Shown: positions 41,661 through 51,043, counted from the stretch's first letter. The stretch is 64,000 nucleotides of DNA from Desulfitobacterium chlororespirans DSM 11544 (GCF_900143285.1 NZ_FRDN01000019.1:1-64000); one strand, 5' to 3'. A program made the numbers and translations. Notes: generated from the letters alone by a model not told the origin.

Positions 41661-42908
41661 TCAATCCAAAACCGGATTAAAGGTTGAGTCATACATCAGG
41701 TTCATATTCGAATAATCGTTATTGATATAGAAGTTTATTTTACCCATATAGTTATCAAGGTAAATATGCCCTTCCCTGTTACTTCCCTCTCCGGCGGAGC
41801 CTTCAAAGCTTGCGTCACGCATATCTTCACTTAAGAACTTCGCGTTAAAGGTGAAGTCTTCGCTCTTATTGACTGAGCTTACGTAGTCCGCTTTATATAC
41901 TTCCTGGTAGCGGCCGGTGATGCCGTTTTGATCAATATTGGTGATCTCCAGGATTCTCTCCCCGGCTTTCACCAGTCGTCCGTCTTTTTCCGTAATGATA
42001 TCATTCTTAAAGGTCCCCACAAATTTCTGAGGATTGCTCATCACATTGCGATCCCTAATGATATCTTTGACCACTTCCTGGCCGGTGAGATCCGGTTTCG
42101 TGACAACGGTAGTATTGATATCTTTAATAGTGCCCAAAACTTCAACAGTCAACTCATGAACCTGGCCGTCCGCGTCTTTACCGGTTATGGTTGCCTGAGC
42201 CAGCAGATTCTGCAACGCTCCTGTTTCATCAATGCTGGCGGAGCCTGTCACTTCCTTCACGGCGATATCTTTTGTCATCCGTGGCCAGCCATTCTCCATT
42301 CTGGAATCATGAAACTGTTGTTTGATTGCAAAGGAGGAGACGGCATTGATCAAAGTAGGAATCTGCATTTCCGAAAGAGATCCTGACAATTCCTTCGACC
42401 CGTCGGGATTTTCCTTGACAATCACATGGTCTTTCAGGCTTCCCACAACGGCATCGATAATCCGCTCCACATCTTCAAACTCGTCTTCGGCAAAAGGATT
42501 ATCAAAGGCCTGAAAATTCCGGCCCTCCGGATATTCCCCCACATAGATCTTGTCTCCATCCATACCCTTGCGGATCATGGTGTTATTGTCATTATAATAG
42601 CTATAGTTGGATACCTGGCCTTGGAAATTCTCAGAGGTAGTGGTACTTTCTGTAGCATTCTTGACCCGATCGATTTTCTGCACCGAACTTTCGGATTCCA
42701 GAACTTTCCCATTGGCTTTAAGTACTGCGGTCATTTCCATAGTATAATTGTCATACTGGCCACTGGCCTTTTCCGCAGTCATCTTTATACCATCCTTGAG
42801 TTGATCATAACCGCTTTTGCTGACGATATCAGCAAAGGCTGTGGTGGCAAACAGCAAAGCACCTATGGTAAAACCAGCGATGATTGCTGTTTTCTTTTTT
42901 AATTTCAC
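41661..42908 (-). CDS. Secreted hypothetical protein
   Basis: A 415-residue protein with an N-terminal signal peptide (AIIAGFTIGALLFATTAFAD; likely cleavage after AFA). The mature part is acidic and asparagine-rich and begins with a helix (SGYDQLKDGIKMTAEKASGQ) followed by beta-rich sequence. No known domain is recognised. It is separated from the downstream ABC-kinase operon by two hairpins. Similar secreted proteins accompany clostridial peptide-exporter loci, so a cell-envelope stress role is possible but unproven. Confidence 0.65.
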   Translation of the reverse strand: MKLKKKTAIIAGFTIGALLFATTAFADIVSKSGYDQLKDGIKMTAEKASGQYDNYTMEMTAVLKANGKVLESESSVQKIDRVKNATESTTTSENFQGQVSNYSYYNDNNTMIRKGMDGDKIYVGEYPEGRNFQAFDNPFAEDEFEDVERIIDAVVGSLKDHVIVKENPDGSKELSGSLSEMQIPTLINAVSSFAIKQQFHDSRMENGWPRMTKDIAVKEVTGSASIDETGALQNLLAQATITGKDADGQVHELTVEVLGTIKDINTTVVTKPDLTGQEVVKDIIRDRNVMSNPQKFVGTFKNDIITEKDGRLVKAGERILEITNIDQNGITGRYQEVYKADYVSSVNKSEDFTFNAKFLSEDMRDASFEGSAGEGSNREGHIYLDNYMGKINFYINNDYSNMNLMYDSTFNPVLD

Positions 42909-43035
42909 ATTGATTCCTCCTTTTACTTTGTGGAAGCTTCCCTTAGCTTTATTCTAACCTTCGTGTCTTGACTTTTCGTAAACAGATTCTAAATAAAGTA
43001 TAAACTAACTATTAGCATTAATAAACTTGCTCAAT

Positions 43036-43065
43036 CATAAAAGCAAAGCCGGAGTAAATCCGGCT
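43036..43065 (-). terminator. Terminator of ytvI
   Basis: AGCCGGA-GTAAA-TCCGGCT overlaps the stop codon; on the minus strand it is followed by TTGCTTTTATG. Confidence 0.7.
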
Positions 43066-44128
43066 AAATGCTGAAGCGATATTGGATTACTTTTGCTCTG
43101 ACTAAGGCTTTATAGAAGATGATCAGCAGCGGGGCCAGGAAGACACCCAAGACTCCCATGACCTTAAAGCCGACCCAAATAGAAATCAACGTTGATAAAG
43201 GACCCAGACCAATTCTTTCCCCGAGAATTTTCGGTTCAATAATCTTGCGCAATACTGTGATCACGATAAAGAGAAGAATCAGGCCAAGGCCGCTGAAAAT
43301 ATCCCCCAGGGTAATTAAAACGATTCCCCAGGGAACGAGAACGGAGCCTGTGCCGAGAATGGGTAAAATATCGACAATCACAATCAAAAGCGCCAATACC
43401 AGGGCATAGCGCATGTCTAAGATCAAGAGTCCCCCGAGACTCACAATGTAGGTAAAGGTACTCAACACCACCTGAGCCTTTAAAAAGCCAATGGTTGCGT
43501 TGCGTAAATCGGAAAGGACGACAATTGCCTTAGGCTTCGACTCCTTTTTAAAATAAGAAAAAAAGTGTGCAGTTATATGATTCAAATTCAAATTAATCAT
43601 ATAAAGGGCAATGAAGAAGATCAGGAAAGTAATGAAAAAGAGGGGTATGGACGCCGTAATGGAGATGGTTTGGGCCCCCCAGGTGGACAGCAGATTGATA
43701 CTGGATAATTGGTTGGCAAAGCCGGTAATGGTTTGATTGATCTGTGCCACCATCTCAGGGGGCAACACCATGATCAATTCATTGATGCGCTGATTAGCAT
43801 CATTAAACCAAAACTGGATATTAGGAATATTGCGTTGGATGAACTTGATTAATTCATAAGCCTCACTTGTGATCTTGGTAATCAAGAAATAAGCCAGCAG
43901 CAGGAATCCGCCCAGAAACACAAAATAGGAAATATTAGCGGCAATAGGCCGGTTGATCTTCGGCCATTTCATGAGCCATTGATTGAAAGGCTCCAAAAGC
44001 AGAGCAAACACCAGAGCAAAGATAAAGGGAGCAAAATGAGGCAAAGCATAATAAGCAACCAGGGGGACCAAAATAAAGGCTATGATAACAAGCAGCGTCA
44101 CCGCTACTTTCTTGGCAAATTCTTTCAT
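43064..44128 (-). CDS. ytvI: AI-2E family transporter, YtvI-like sporulation membrane protein
   Basis: About 354 residues and eight membrane helices in the AI-2E/PerM fold. FIFALVFALLLEPFNQWLMK near the N-terminus and LVIVDILPILGTGSVLVPWG followed by ILGERIGLGPLSTLISIWVG are conserved. The proportions fit YtvI, a sporulation-associated member. A GTG at 44135 is in frame, but GGAGAGAG lies 10 bases before ATG 44126-44128. Supports a spore-forming host. Confidence 0.82.
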   Translation of the reverse strand: MKEFAKKVAVTLLVIIAFILVPLVAYYALPHFAPFIFALVFALLLEPFNQWLMKWPKINRPIAANISYFVFLGGFLLLAYFLITKITSEAYELIKFIQRNIPNIQFWFNDANQRINELIMVLPPEMVAQINQTITGFANQLSSINLLSTWGAQTISITASIPLFFITFLIFFIALYMINLNLNHITAHFFSYFKKESKPKAIVVLSDLRNATIGFLKAQVVLSTFTYIVSLGGLLILDMRYALVLALLIVIVDILPILGTGSVLVPWGIVLITLGDIFSGLGLILLFIVITVLRKIIEPKILGERIGLGPLSTLISIWVGFKVMGVLGVFLAPLLIIFYKALVRAKVIQYRFSI

Positions 44129-44298
44129 GTAAGGCACTCTCTCCTATCTGCGAAAAATGTACTTATCACTCATTTTAGGGTATATGTCCACCTTTTGCAA
44201 TGAAATAACAAGAAGGTTATAATGTGTTAATATAGTGTTAATAATACAATCTCTGCTCACCTTAAACTAAGGACTTTTTTCGTAAAAAGGAGTTATGT

Positions 44299-45621
44299 AT
44301 GATCATCGAAACGACTAAGCAAAACCTTTCCCAAATCAGAAACCCGGATTTCTCCCAGTATGCTCAGATTTATGCCCGGGTCTATGATCATTTTATTGAG
44401 CAAATCAAGCAAACGGGCATGGCCCTGGATGAAAATCTTGAAAAAGAGACCGCCGCTAAACTGGAAAAAATCAAGCAACTGCAAGGAGTTTTCCGAAACT
44501 CTGATAAAAGCATCGTCAACACCTGGATTTCCTCAGCCTGTGAAGCCTGTCAAAAAGGTGTCGGAACAGTGACTATGTATGTCTCCCTGATGTGTCACCG
44601 TAACTGTTACTTTTGTTTTAATCCTAATCAGGAAGATTACGAGCATTTTACGCATAACAAAAGGGATCTGGTAAGTGAACTCTCTCAACATCTCAAACAC
44701 GGCCCTAAACTGACCCATCTGGCCTTGACAGGTGGAGAACCCCTGCTGCATAAAAAAGAGATGCTGGATTTTTTCCGTCTGGCTAAGGAAAATTCCCCCA
44801 AAACCCATACCCGTCTCTATACCTCCGGAGATTTCCTCGACCGGGAAATACTTCAGGACCTCAAAGACGCCGGTCTCCGTGAAATTCGTTTCAGCATTAA
44901 AATGGAAGACCCTGAACGCCTCAAGCAGGAAGTCTATGAGAGGATTGCTTTAAGCAAGGAATATATCCCCGATGTTATGGTAGAAATGCCTGTTTTGCCG
45001 GGAAGCTTTGCCGAAATGAGGGAAGTCCTCCTTGAACTTGACCGCATCGGCATCTCCGGCATTAATCTCTTGGAGTTTTGTTTTCCCTTTAACAATGCCG
45101 ATGAGTTTATAAAACGGGGCTATAAGGTAAAAAACCCTCCCTTTAAAGTCCTTTACGACTATTGGTATGCCGGCGGGCTGCCCATCTCCCGCAGCGAACT
45201 GGAATGCCTGGATTTAATGGCCTTCGCCCTGGAAGAAAAGCTGGAGCTGGGCGTCCACTACTGTTCTTTAGAGAATAAACAAACCGGACAAATCTATCAG
45301 CAAAATTACGGACAAAAAGTGTCCTCTCTTATGTTCTTTTCCCCAAGAGACTATTTCTTTAAATCGGCAAAAGTCTTCGGCGAAGATATTTCTAAAGTCA
45401 AGAAAATATTCAAAAAGAAAAACGTGACCCAATATCAATTCAATGCCGACTATAATTATCTGGAATTCCACGTCAGTCAGATCAAGCTCCTCAAGGACCT
45501 TGGTATTGAAATCGGCATCTCCTCAAATGTCATGGAAGTCCGGGAAGATGGCAAGTATCTGCGGGAGTTGAAAATCGATAGGACTTATCCCAAAGACTTT
45601 GACTTGTCAAAGGATATCTGA
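44299..45621 (+). CDS. Radical SAM protein of unknown function
   Basis: A 440-residue enzyme with the radical-SAM cluster motif C99-x3-C103-x2-C106 in LMCHRNCYFCFNPNQ, the GGEP motif in LALTGGEPLLHKKEM, and strands YTSGDFLDREIL and REIRFSIKMEDP typical of the SAM-binding barrel. Two more cysteines (C81, C84 in ACEACQKG) lie just ahead of the core. The C-terminal 150 residues (FFSPRDYFFKSAKVFGEDIS onward) match no family I recognise. It stands alone, so no partner suggests a substrate. AAAAAGGAGTTATGT precedes the ATG. Confidence 0.85.
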   Translation: MIIETTKQNLSQIRNPDFSQYAQIYARVYDHFIEQIKQTGMALDENLEKETAAKLEKIKQLQGVFRNSDKSIVNTWISSACEACQKGVGTVTMYVSLMCHRNCYFCFNPNQEDYEHFTHNKRDLVSELSQHLKHGPKLTHLALTGGEPLLHKKEMLDFFRLAKENSPKTHTRLYTSGDFLDREILQDLKDAGLREIRFSIKMEDPERLKQEVYERIALSKEYIPDVMVEMPVLPGSFAEMREVLLELDRIGISGINLLEFCFPFNNADEFIKRGYKVKNPPFKVLYDYWYAGGLPISRSELECLDLMAFALEEKLELGVHYCSLENKQTGQIYQQNYGQKVSSLMFFSPRDYFFKSAKVFGEDISKVKKIFKKKNVTQYQFNADYNYLEFHVSQIKLLKDLGIEIGISSNVMEVREDGKYLRELKIDRTYPKDFDLSKDI

Positions 45622-45629
45622 CTCCTCGC

Positions 45630-45977
45630 TCAATGTAAAAGAAAACTGTTTACCATTCCGACAACCAATAAACCGATTATGAACAGCGCACAGGCGGCAC
45701 AAATAAACCCCGGAAAAAAGATGAGCATAAAATTCCGTATTTTGTGAGAGCTGTCTTTGATTGCATTGAATTTATAAACCGCCATACAAGCTAAGAGCAT
45801 AGGAATTGCCCCAAAGGCGAGCCACATAAACGCTTGCTCTCTCCAAGTGAATGGGATCATCACGTCAGGGTTTATCATTTGGTTTGAACCGAGAAGCGCA
45901 ACACAGCCAAGACTGATAGCGATTGCCACACCTATGCCATAAATAGTATTACTGATAATTCTTACAGGTTTATTCAT
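45630..45977 (-). CDS. Small membrane protein downstream of an XRE relic
   Basis: The 115 residues have three membrane helices (IYGIGVAIAISLGCVALLGS; QAFMWLAFGAIPMLLACMAV; MLIFFPGFICAACALFIIGL). This layout matches small membrane proteins often paired with YozG-like XRE regulators; the eroded regulator lies immediately upstream and its stop overlaps this ATG. Function is unknown. Its stop lies 8 bp from the radical SAM stop on the other strand. Confidence 0.65.
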   Translation of the reverse strand: MNKPVRIISNTIYGIGVAIAISLGCVALLGSNQMINPDVMIPFTWREQAFMWLAFGAIPMLLACMAVYKFNAIKDSSHKIRNFMLIFFPGFICAACALFIIGLLVVGMVNSFLLH

Positions 45978-46113
45978 CGCTTTCTACCTCTTTTCTATAT
46001 TCCAAAATATCGCCCGGCGTCAACATTTTGAGTGCCTTGTCCTTGCCATTCTTGATTATAGACACTTTTGACATCGTAAATCCGACACGCTCGCCAAGCT
46101 CCGTGACACTCAT
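45970..46113 (-). pseudogene. XRE/YozG-like regulator with internal deletion
   Basis: Forty-seven codons survive: MSVTELGERVGFTMSKVSII is the HTH, KNGKDKALKMLTPGDILEYR the tail. Intact relatives have about 16 more residues between KAK and the PGDILEY motif, including helices 4-5 of the fold, and a longer N-terminus. Upstream ATGAAAGAAACGC is out of frame. The remaining peptide could not fold normally. It overlaps the start of the membrane-protein gene. Confidence 0.6.
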
Positions 46114-46170
46114 TTTGCGTTTCTTTCATTATATTACATTATAATATGAGCCATTGGCATATTACTGAGG

Positions 46171-46198
46171 CAGACAGCAGTTTAAACTGTCTGCCTTT
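46171..46198. repeat. Hairpin AGGCAGACAG / CTGTCTGCCT
   Basis: A perfect 10-bp stem with a 9-base loop between the XRE relic and the torD terminator. No T-run on either strand beyond TTTG. It may be a terminator remnant. Confidence 0.35.
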
Positions 46199-46217
46199 GC
46201 CATGTGCGCCACGTACA

Positions 46218-46253
46218 AAAGGGCTCTTTGAAATTTAATTTCAAGAGCCCTTT
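46218..46253 (-). terminator. Terminator of torD
   Basis: AAAGGGCTCTT and AAGAGCCCTTT with a near-palindromic AT loop. The minus strand continues TTGTACG. It lies 28 bp after the torD stop. Confidence 0.75.
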
Positions 46254-46280
46254 CTCGTCAACAGACCTGCGTAAATCAAT

Positions 46281-46988
46281 TTAAACGACTTCTTCTGTAT
46301 TAATAAATTCATAATCCCACATCAGAAACTCGTGAGCTAATAGAGCCATCCCCTGAAAATACTCTGTGCGCGCATTCTGGATCACGTTTAAAGTAAAGTC
46401 CAAACTCCACTTTAATAGATGTTCCTCTAAGAATCTTTGCTGCTCTTTGAACAAATAAAGTGCTTCCTTAACAATTCCTGTCCTTAAATAATAAGACTGA
46501 CGACGTATTAACTCAGCCATAAATTCGAGCTCTACGCTGTAATGATCCTCCGGTTCCTTGTGTTTCAGTACATATGCCAAGCCATGGCGGCCATAGAACT
46601 TCCGCACCTTCAGGGTGGTAAGGTCAGCGGTTGCTCTTTCCTCAGTGCGGTAAACATACTCCCAAGGTGGAGCAAGCAGTTGGCAAGGATCAATAAACAG
46701 CTTATTATAATCTTGATTCAATTGTGCTACCCTGTCTTCCAGATTCCACTCATCAAGGGAAGCAAACCAGGCTCTTAACAGAGCGAGACCTTGTTGGAAG
46801 CCTTCTCTATTGATTTCCAATGGTAAAGACTCAAACAGCTTCTCTTCAATGATAGCTTTAAGCAATTCCACACTGGGCGGGCTAAAAAAGCCTAAGTTTA
46901 TCGTTTGGTACATGTGCTCCCTGACTTCGGAAAAGTGAGATTCTGCAAAGGGTACCTTTATGGTTTCATCAATATCCATATCCACCAT
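46281..46988 (-). CDS. TorD/DmsD-family redox enzyme chaperone
   Basis: A 235-residue all-helical cytoplasmic protein. DYNKLFIDPCQLLAPPWEYV followed by YRTEERAT is the family hallmark, and HYSVELEFMAELIRRQ is the second conserved helix. TorD proteins bind Tat signal peptides of molybdopterin oxidoreductases and help cofactor insertion. No such oxidoreductase is adjacent; the gene is solitary with its own terminator, so its client is encoded elsewhere. Desulfitobacterium genomes are rich in such enzymes. Confidence 0.88.
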   Translation of the reverse strand: MVDMDIDETIKVPFAESHFSEVREHMYQTINLGFFSPPSVELLKAIIEEKLFESLPLEINREGFQQGLALLRAWFASLDEWNLEDRVAQLNQDYNKLFIDPCQLLAPPWEYVYRTEERATADLTTLKVRKFYGRHGLAYVLKHKEPEDHYSVELEFMAELIRRQSYYLRTGIVKEALYLFKEQQRFLEEHLLKWSLDFTLNVIQNARTEYFQGMALLAHEFLMWDYEFINTEEVV

Positions 46989-47209
46989 ATTCTTTACACC
47001 TTCTCACCAGCTTTGATATTTCTCCTCTACCCGGCATTTGACAATAAAATTTCTACTTCTATGTTAAAATTTAGGGTAATTTCTTCTTATATTGTGTATC
47101 CTATCACGTTTTTCTTAATTATTTATAAAAACTTCTTAACGAAATATTAATATTCCCTTACTTTTTCCACTTTTACCACATGTTATCTGAGCCATACCTA
47201 TAATTCCGC

Positions 47210-47246
47210 AAAAAAGGCCCCCTATGACTTCTCATAAGGAGCTTCT
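47210..47246 (-). terminator. Terminator of the DEAD-box helicase gene
   Basis: On the minus strand CCTTATGA-GAAG-TCATAGGG forms a stem followed by GGCCTTTTTT. It begins 6 bp after the stop codon. Confidence 0.75.
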
Positions 47247-47251
47247 AAGAA

Positions 47252-48589
47252 TTACTTATAAAGTTGAGATTTGGATTTGTGCGGCTTGGTCTTAGCCTTA
47301 GTCCCGGTCTTTGCCTTAGCTTTAGCTTCGGTCTTTGCCTTAGCCTTAGCCTCGATCTTTGTCTTACCTTTAGTCTCGGTCTTAGCCCCGACCCCGGCCT
47401 TTGTCCTGGTCTTAGTTTGCTGTCCCTTCTGTTCCTCCTCACCGAGCACTTTGCCGAAAGACAGTCTCCGCAAAGGGATTGATATTTTCAAGTTATTTTC
47501 GATCTTATGCAACAAAGGAAGTTCTCTTTGAGTTACCAGTGATACAGCCATCCCACTCTGTCCTGCTCGTCCGGTTCTACCCACCCGGTGCAAGTAAAGT
47601 TGAGGTTCCTCCGGAATATCGAGATTAAAGATATGGGTGATATTCTTAATGTCAAGACCTCTGGCCGCCAGATCAGAAGCCACTAATAGCTGTGTTTTCC
47701 CGGCGCGGAAATCTGCCATGGCTTGACGGCGGTTCTCTTTTTGAGAAGCTCCTGATATAGCCACCGCATCCAAACCATGATAGCTGAGCCTTTCCACCGT
47801 TTTCTCAATCTCTTCAGTTCTATTGATAAAGATCAAAGCCCGCCCAGGCTCCAGGTGCCGGACTAACTTACGCAGAAGCTCCAGTTTATCTCTCTGCTCA
47901 CACATAAAGTGCTGATGAATAATCGTTGGCACAACCATAGCCTTCATCGTCATTCTCTGGACTGCAGGATCTTTAAGAAAGCCGGCAGCCTGCCCTATGG
48001 CATCCTGAGATAGGGTCGCCGAAAACAAAAGAATCTGGCTGTCCTTATAGGCCGTTTTCAATACAGCTTTGACTGTCTGGATATTTCTTTCATCAAGCAA
48101 TTGATCAGCCTCATCGAGCACAATGGTCTTGAGAGATTGAGCCGATATCTTTCTTTTCTGGATAAGTTCCAGGATGCGGCCAGCGGAGCCTACAATAATA
48201 TGGGGCTTCTCTTTCAGCTTCTCAATTTGCCGCGCGATGTTAACATTGCCAATTATGGCTGCCGAAGTGATCATTGCGGCCAAATGCCGGGATAAATCCT
48301 GGATTTGCCGCTGAACCTGCAAGGCCAGTTCATGAGTAGGAGTAAGAATCAATACCTGATTCTCTCGTTTATTGTGGTCGATCTTTTGCACAACAGGCAG
48401 GAGATAGGCTAAGGTCTTCCCCGACCCAGTTTCAGATTGACCTGCAACATCCCGGTTGCTGAGAATGAGTGGTATGGTGATCTTTTGGATCTCGGTAGGC
48501 TGAACTATCCCCTCTTTCGCGAGGGCTTCCACAAGCTCTGCCTGGATTCCTAATTCTATAAAGGACTCTGGTCTTTCCATATTATCCAT
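47252..48589 (-). CDS. DEAD-box RNA helicase with basic repetitive tail
   Basis: A 445-residue helicase: Q motif LVQPTEIQK-like (IVQPTEIQKITIP), Walker A SETGSGKT, PTHELA, VLDEADQLL, FSATLS, and motif VI HRVGRTGRAG. The last 60 residues are a lysine/alanine/threonine repeat (KAKAKTEAKAKAKTGTKAKT), likely an RNA-binding disordered tail like that of CshA/RhlE proteins. The repeat is built from a 6-bp GCTAAGG-like unit in the DNA and may vary in length between strains. It probably works in cold-shock or ribosome/RNA metabolism. Confidence 0.92.
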   Translation of the reverse strand: MDNMERPESFIELGIQAELVEALAKEGIVQPTEIQKITIPLILSNRDVAGQSETGSGKTLAYLLPVVQKIDHNKRENQVLILTPTHELALQVQRQIQDLSRHLAAMITSAAIIGNVNIARQIEKLKEKPHIIVGSAGRILELIQKRKISAQSLKTIVLDEADQLLDERNIQTVKAVLKTAYKDSQILLFSATLSQDAIGQAAGFLKDPAVQRMTMKAMVVPTIIHQHFMCEQRDKLELLRKLVRHLEPGRALIFINRTEEIEKTVERLSYHGLDAVAISGASQKENRRQAMADFRAGKTQLLVASDLAARGLDIKNITHIFNLDIPEEPQLYLHRVGRTGRAGQSGMAVSLVTQRELPLLHKIENNLKISIPLRRLSFGKVLGEEEQKGQQTKTRTKAGVGAKTETKGKTKIEAKAKAKTEAKAKAKTGTKAKTKPHKSKSQLYK

Positions 48590-48721
48590 ATTCGTTATAT
48601 CCTCTTCTTTTATTCATTAACCAGGCTTGCGCGAAGGCGCTGCCCATGATGGTAGTATTGTTCATTATAGCTTGTTTTATAGGAAAGTAGTAGTAAGGAT
48701 GGCTTTAGGCCAGGGAATAGT

Positions 48722-48842
48722 CAACTTCGCGAAAGACGCGACAGAGAAAGGTTGGAAACAGGATGTTTCCAACCAGCCAATTCGCACCATGCTACAAAGA
48801 CTGCTCAGCGGCGCAGATGTACCTTTCCAAGCCCTGATTCAC
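48722..48842 (+). repeat. Dispersed structured repeat, degraded copy C
   Basis: It shares AACTTCGCGAAA, GAGAAAGGTTGGAAACAGGA, the hairpin (48750-48774, loop AGGAT) and CAGCGGCGCAG-TG-ACCTTTC with copy B, including part of the segment missing from copy A. The terminal inverted repeats are not recognisable. It lies between recQ and the helicase gene. Confidence 0.65.
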
Positions 48843-48844
48843 GG

Positions 48845-51043
48845 CTAAGTGCCAAAATTCTTGGCAATCACCGATTTGATCGCCATCCAATCCACCTCGG
48901 CCGGCAAAGCGTCTTTGATTGGCCGCAGCTTTTCCATGCCTACTTGTTGAATCGCGGTTAAGATAAGCTGCTCCTGATCCTCAGGAATAAAGTCGCTCCA
49001 GGAGAGGGGCTGCCCTTCCTTGAAAGCGCGCAGAAGATGATCCTGCAGGGTGATCAGCTTATAGCTTCTGAGCTTGGCAATCTCCTCCAGGGATTTCCCT
49101 TCCTGATAGAGCCGATAGGTGATCAGATGACTGGGGATTTTACTCTCACTTTTGTTCTCACCTTTTTGAGGCTCTTTCCACCCTGCAGGTTCAGGCTGAG
49201 GCTCAGGAGCCCTCTCCAATGGGGGCTTTGCCGGGGTTCTGTCCATCGTCTCAGAGGGATTTATCCCCTGTTTCCGAAAGAACTCCTCAATCCCTTGGAG
49301 GAAAATATCCCCGTACTTTTCCAGCTTTTTCTCCCCTACCCCGCCCAGCCGCAGAAACTCTGCACGGTTGCGCGGGCAGGATTCGGCCATTTCTCTTAAG
49401 GTACTATCGGGAAAAATCATATAAGGCGGCAAACTTTCCTTGGCTGCCGCTTCCCGGCGCAAGCCTCTCAGGTAGTCAAATAAAGTGAGGCTCTCTTCTT
49501 CCTGAAGCTTTGCTTTGCGCAGAACCTTTTGCAATACTTGTTCATTCCCTTTCAGTACCGGTACCGCTTTCCTGCCGCATTTAACCACAGGATATTCACC
49601 TGTGGACAAGCGTAAATAATCTTCAGCAATGAGGTAGTTGATCTGATCTTTAACCTCTTGAATCGTGCGCTTACTCATCAATCCGTAAGTACTCAACTGA
49701 TGGAAACGAAAGTCCATGATTTTCTTATTGCCGGACCCTTTGAGGACTTCCGCCACCAGGTTAACCCCGAAACGCTCCCCCATGCGCAGGACACAGGAGA
49801 GGATCTTCTGGGTATCCACCGTAATATCCACAACATCCCAGTCATCAGTGCAATTGCCGCAGTTCCCGCACTCCGCCGGGATCTCGGTTTCCCCGAAATA
49901 CTCCAGGATTTCCTTGCGCAAACAACGGGCCGTATGACAATAGTCCGCCATGTCCTGAAGCTTTTTATGTTCATTGGCCTTACGCTCCGGGTTAAAGGTG
50001 TTATTATCGATCAAATACCGCTGCAGCACCACATCCTGTGGAGCAAAGAGCAGGATGCACTCAGCCGGTTCTCCGTCCCGTCCCGCTCGTCCCGCCTCCT
50101 GATAATAAGCCTCCATGTTTTTAGGCATGTTATAATGAATGACAAACCGCACATTGGATTTATCGATCCCCATACCAAAGGCATTGGTAGCCACCATAAG
50201 GGGGGTTTTGTCATACAGAAACGCTTCCTGTGATTTTTGCCGCTCCAGGTCGCTCATTCCGGCGTGATACTTGCCCACTAAAAGTCCTTTGCCCTTCAGA
50301 TAGGTTTGCAGCTGATCCACTTCCTTGCGGGTTGCAGCGTAAATAATGCCCGACTCACTGCGATGCTGGAGACAATAGGTGGATATAAAGACCTTTTTAT
50401 TTTCTCCCTTCAAGGTGGAAAACTTCAGGTTGGGGCGATCAAACCCCGTTACAAACACTTGAGGATTCTCAAGTGTTAATAGACTCACGATATCCTCTCT
50501 GACCTCTTGGGTCGCCGTAGCGGTAAAGGCCCCTATGATAGGTCGATGGGGAAGGGATTCCACAAAAGCGCCGATCTTTCTGTAACTGGGACGGAAATCA
50601 TGTCCCCATTGGGAAACACAATGAGCCTCATCCACAGCCACAAAGGAGATGGTCAAGGATTCTAACAGGGTTAAGAAGCTCTCAGCCTCCAGGCGTTCCG
50701 GAGCAATATAAAGGAGCTTATATCTCCCCTGGCGGGCTTTGCTGATCCTCTCCCAGGCTTCCTGCATCGACAGAGAACTGTTAATAAAGGTGGCGGGAAC
50801 ACCTGCCTCATGAAGGGAATCCACTTGATCTTTCATCAGGGAGATCAGAGGTGAAATGACCAGGGTAACGCCATCAAAAAGCAGGGCCGGAATTTGGTAG
50901 GATAAAGATTTTCCGGCCCCTGTAGGCATAATCGCCACAGTATCTGAGGATTGGAGTAAACTATGAATCACCTTGTCTTGACCTTTGCGGAATTGAGAAT
51001 ACCCGAAATAGCGTTTAAGCAGACTAAGCGCTTGATTCATCAT
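48845..51043 (-). CDS. recQ: ATP-dependent DNA helicase RecQ
   Basis: About 732 residues. Helicase motifs: MPTGAGKSLSYQIPALL, DEAHCVSQWGHDFRPSYR, GAFTATATQEVRED, QEAGRAGRDGEPAE. The RecQ zinc site is AECGNCGNCTDDWD with a winged helix, then an HRDC domain (PPYMIFPDSTLREMAESCPR) and a C-terminal helix-turn-helix domain (HLITYRLYQEGKSLEEIAKL). The frame extends 46 codons upstream into the corrinoid gene, but ATG 51041-51043, one base after that gene's stop and preceded by GGAGGAG, is the real start. It appears to be co-transcribed with the methyl-transfer operon. Confidence 0.93.
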   Translation of the reverse strand: MMNQALSLLKRYFGYSQFRKGQDKVIHSLLQSSDTVAIMPTGAGKSLSYQIPALLFDGVTLVISPLISLMKDQVDSLHEAGVPATFINSSLSMQEAWERISKARQGRYKLLYIAPERLEAESFLTLLESLTISFVAVDEAHCVSQWGHDFRPSYRKIGAFVESLPHRPIIGAFTATATQEVREDIVSLLTLENPQVFVTGFDRPNLKFSTLKGENKKVFISTYCLQHRSESGIIYAATRKEVDQLQTYLKGKGLLVGKYHAGMSDLERQKSQEAFLYDKTPLMVATNAFGMGIDKSNVRFVIHYNMPKNMEAYYQEAGRAGRDGEPAECILLFAPQDVVLQRYLIDNNTFNPERKANEHKKLQDMADYCHTARCLRKEILEYFGETEIPAECGNCGNCTDDWDVVDITVDTQKILSCVLRMGERFGVNLVAEVLKGSGNKKIMDFRFHQLSTYGLMSKRTIQEVKDQINYLIAEDYLRLSTGEYPVVKCGRKAVPVLKGNEQVLQKVLRKAKLQEEESLTLFDYLRGLRREAAAKESLPPYMIFPDSTLREMAESCPRNRAEFLRLGGVGEKKLEKYGDIFLQGIEEFFRKQGINPSETMDRTPAKPPLERAPEPQPEPAGWKEPQKGENKSESKIPSHLITYRLYQEGKSLEEIAKLRSYKLITLQDHLLRAFKEGQPLSWSDFIPEDQEQLILTAIQQVGMEKLRPIKDALPAEVDWMAIKSVIAKNFGT

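Noticed and set aside
47260-47430. Short tandem DNA repeats as an independent repeat element
   Set aside because: They are codons of the lysine/alanine-rich helicase tail and stay in frame.
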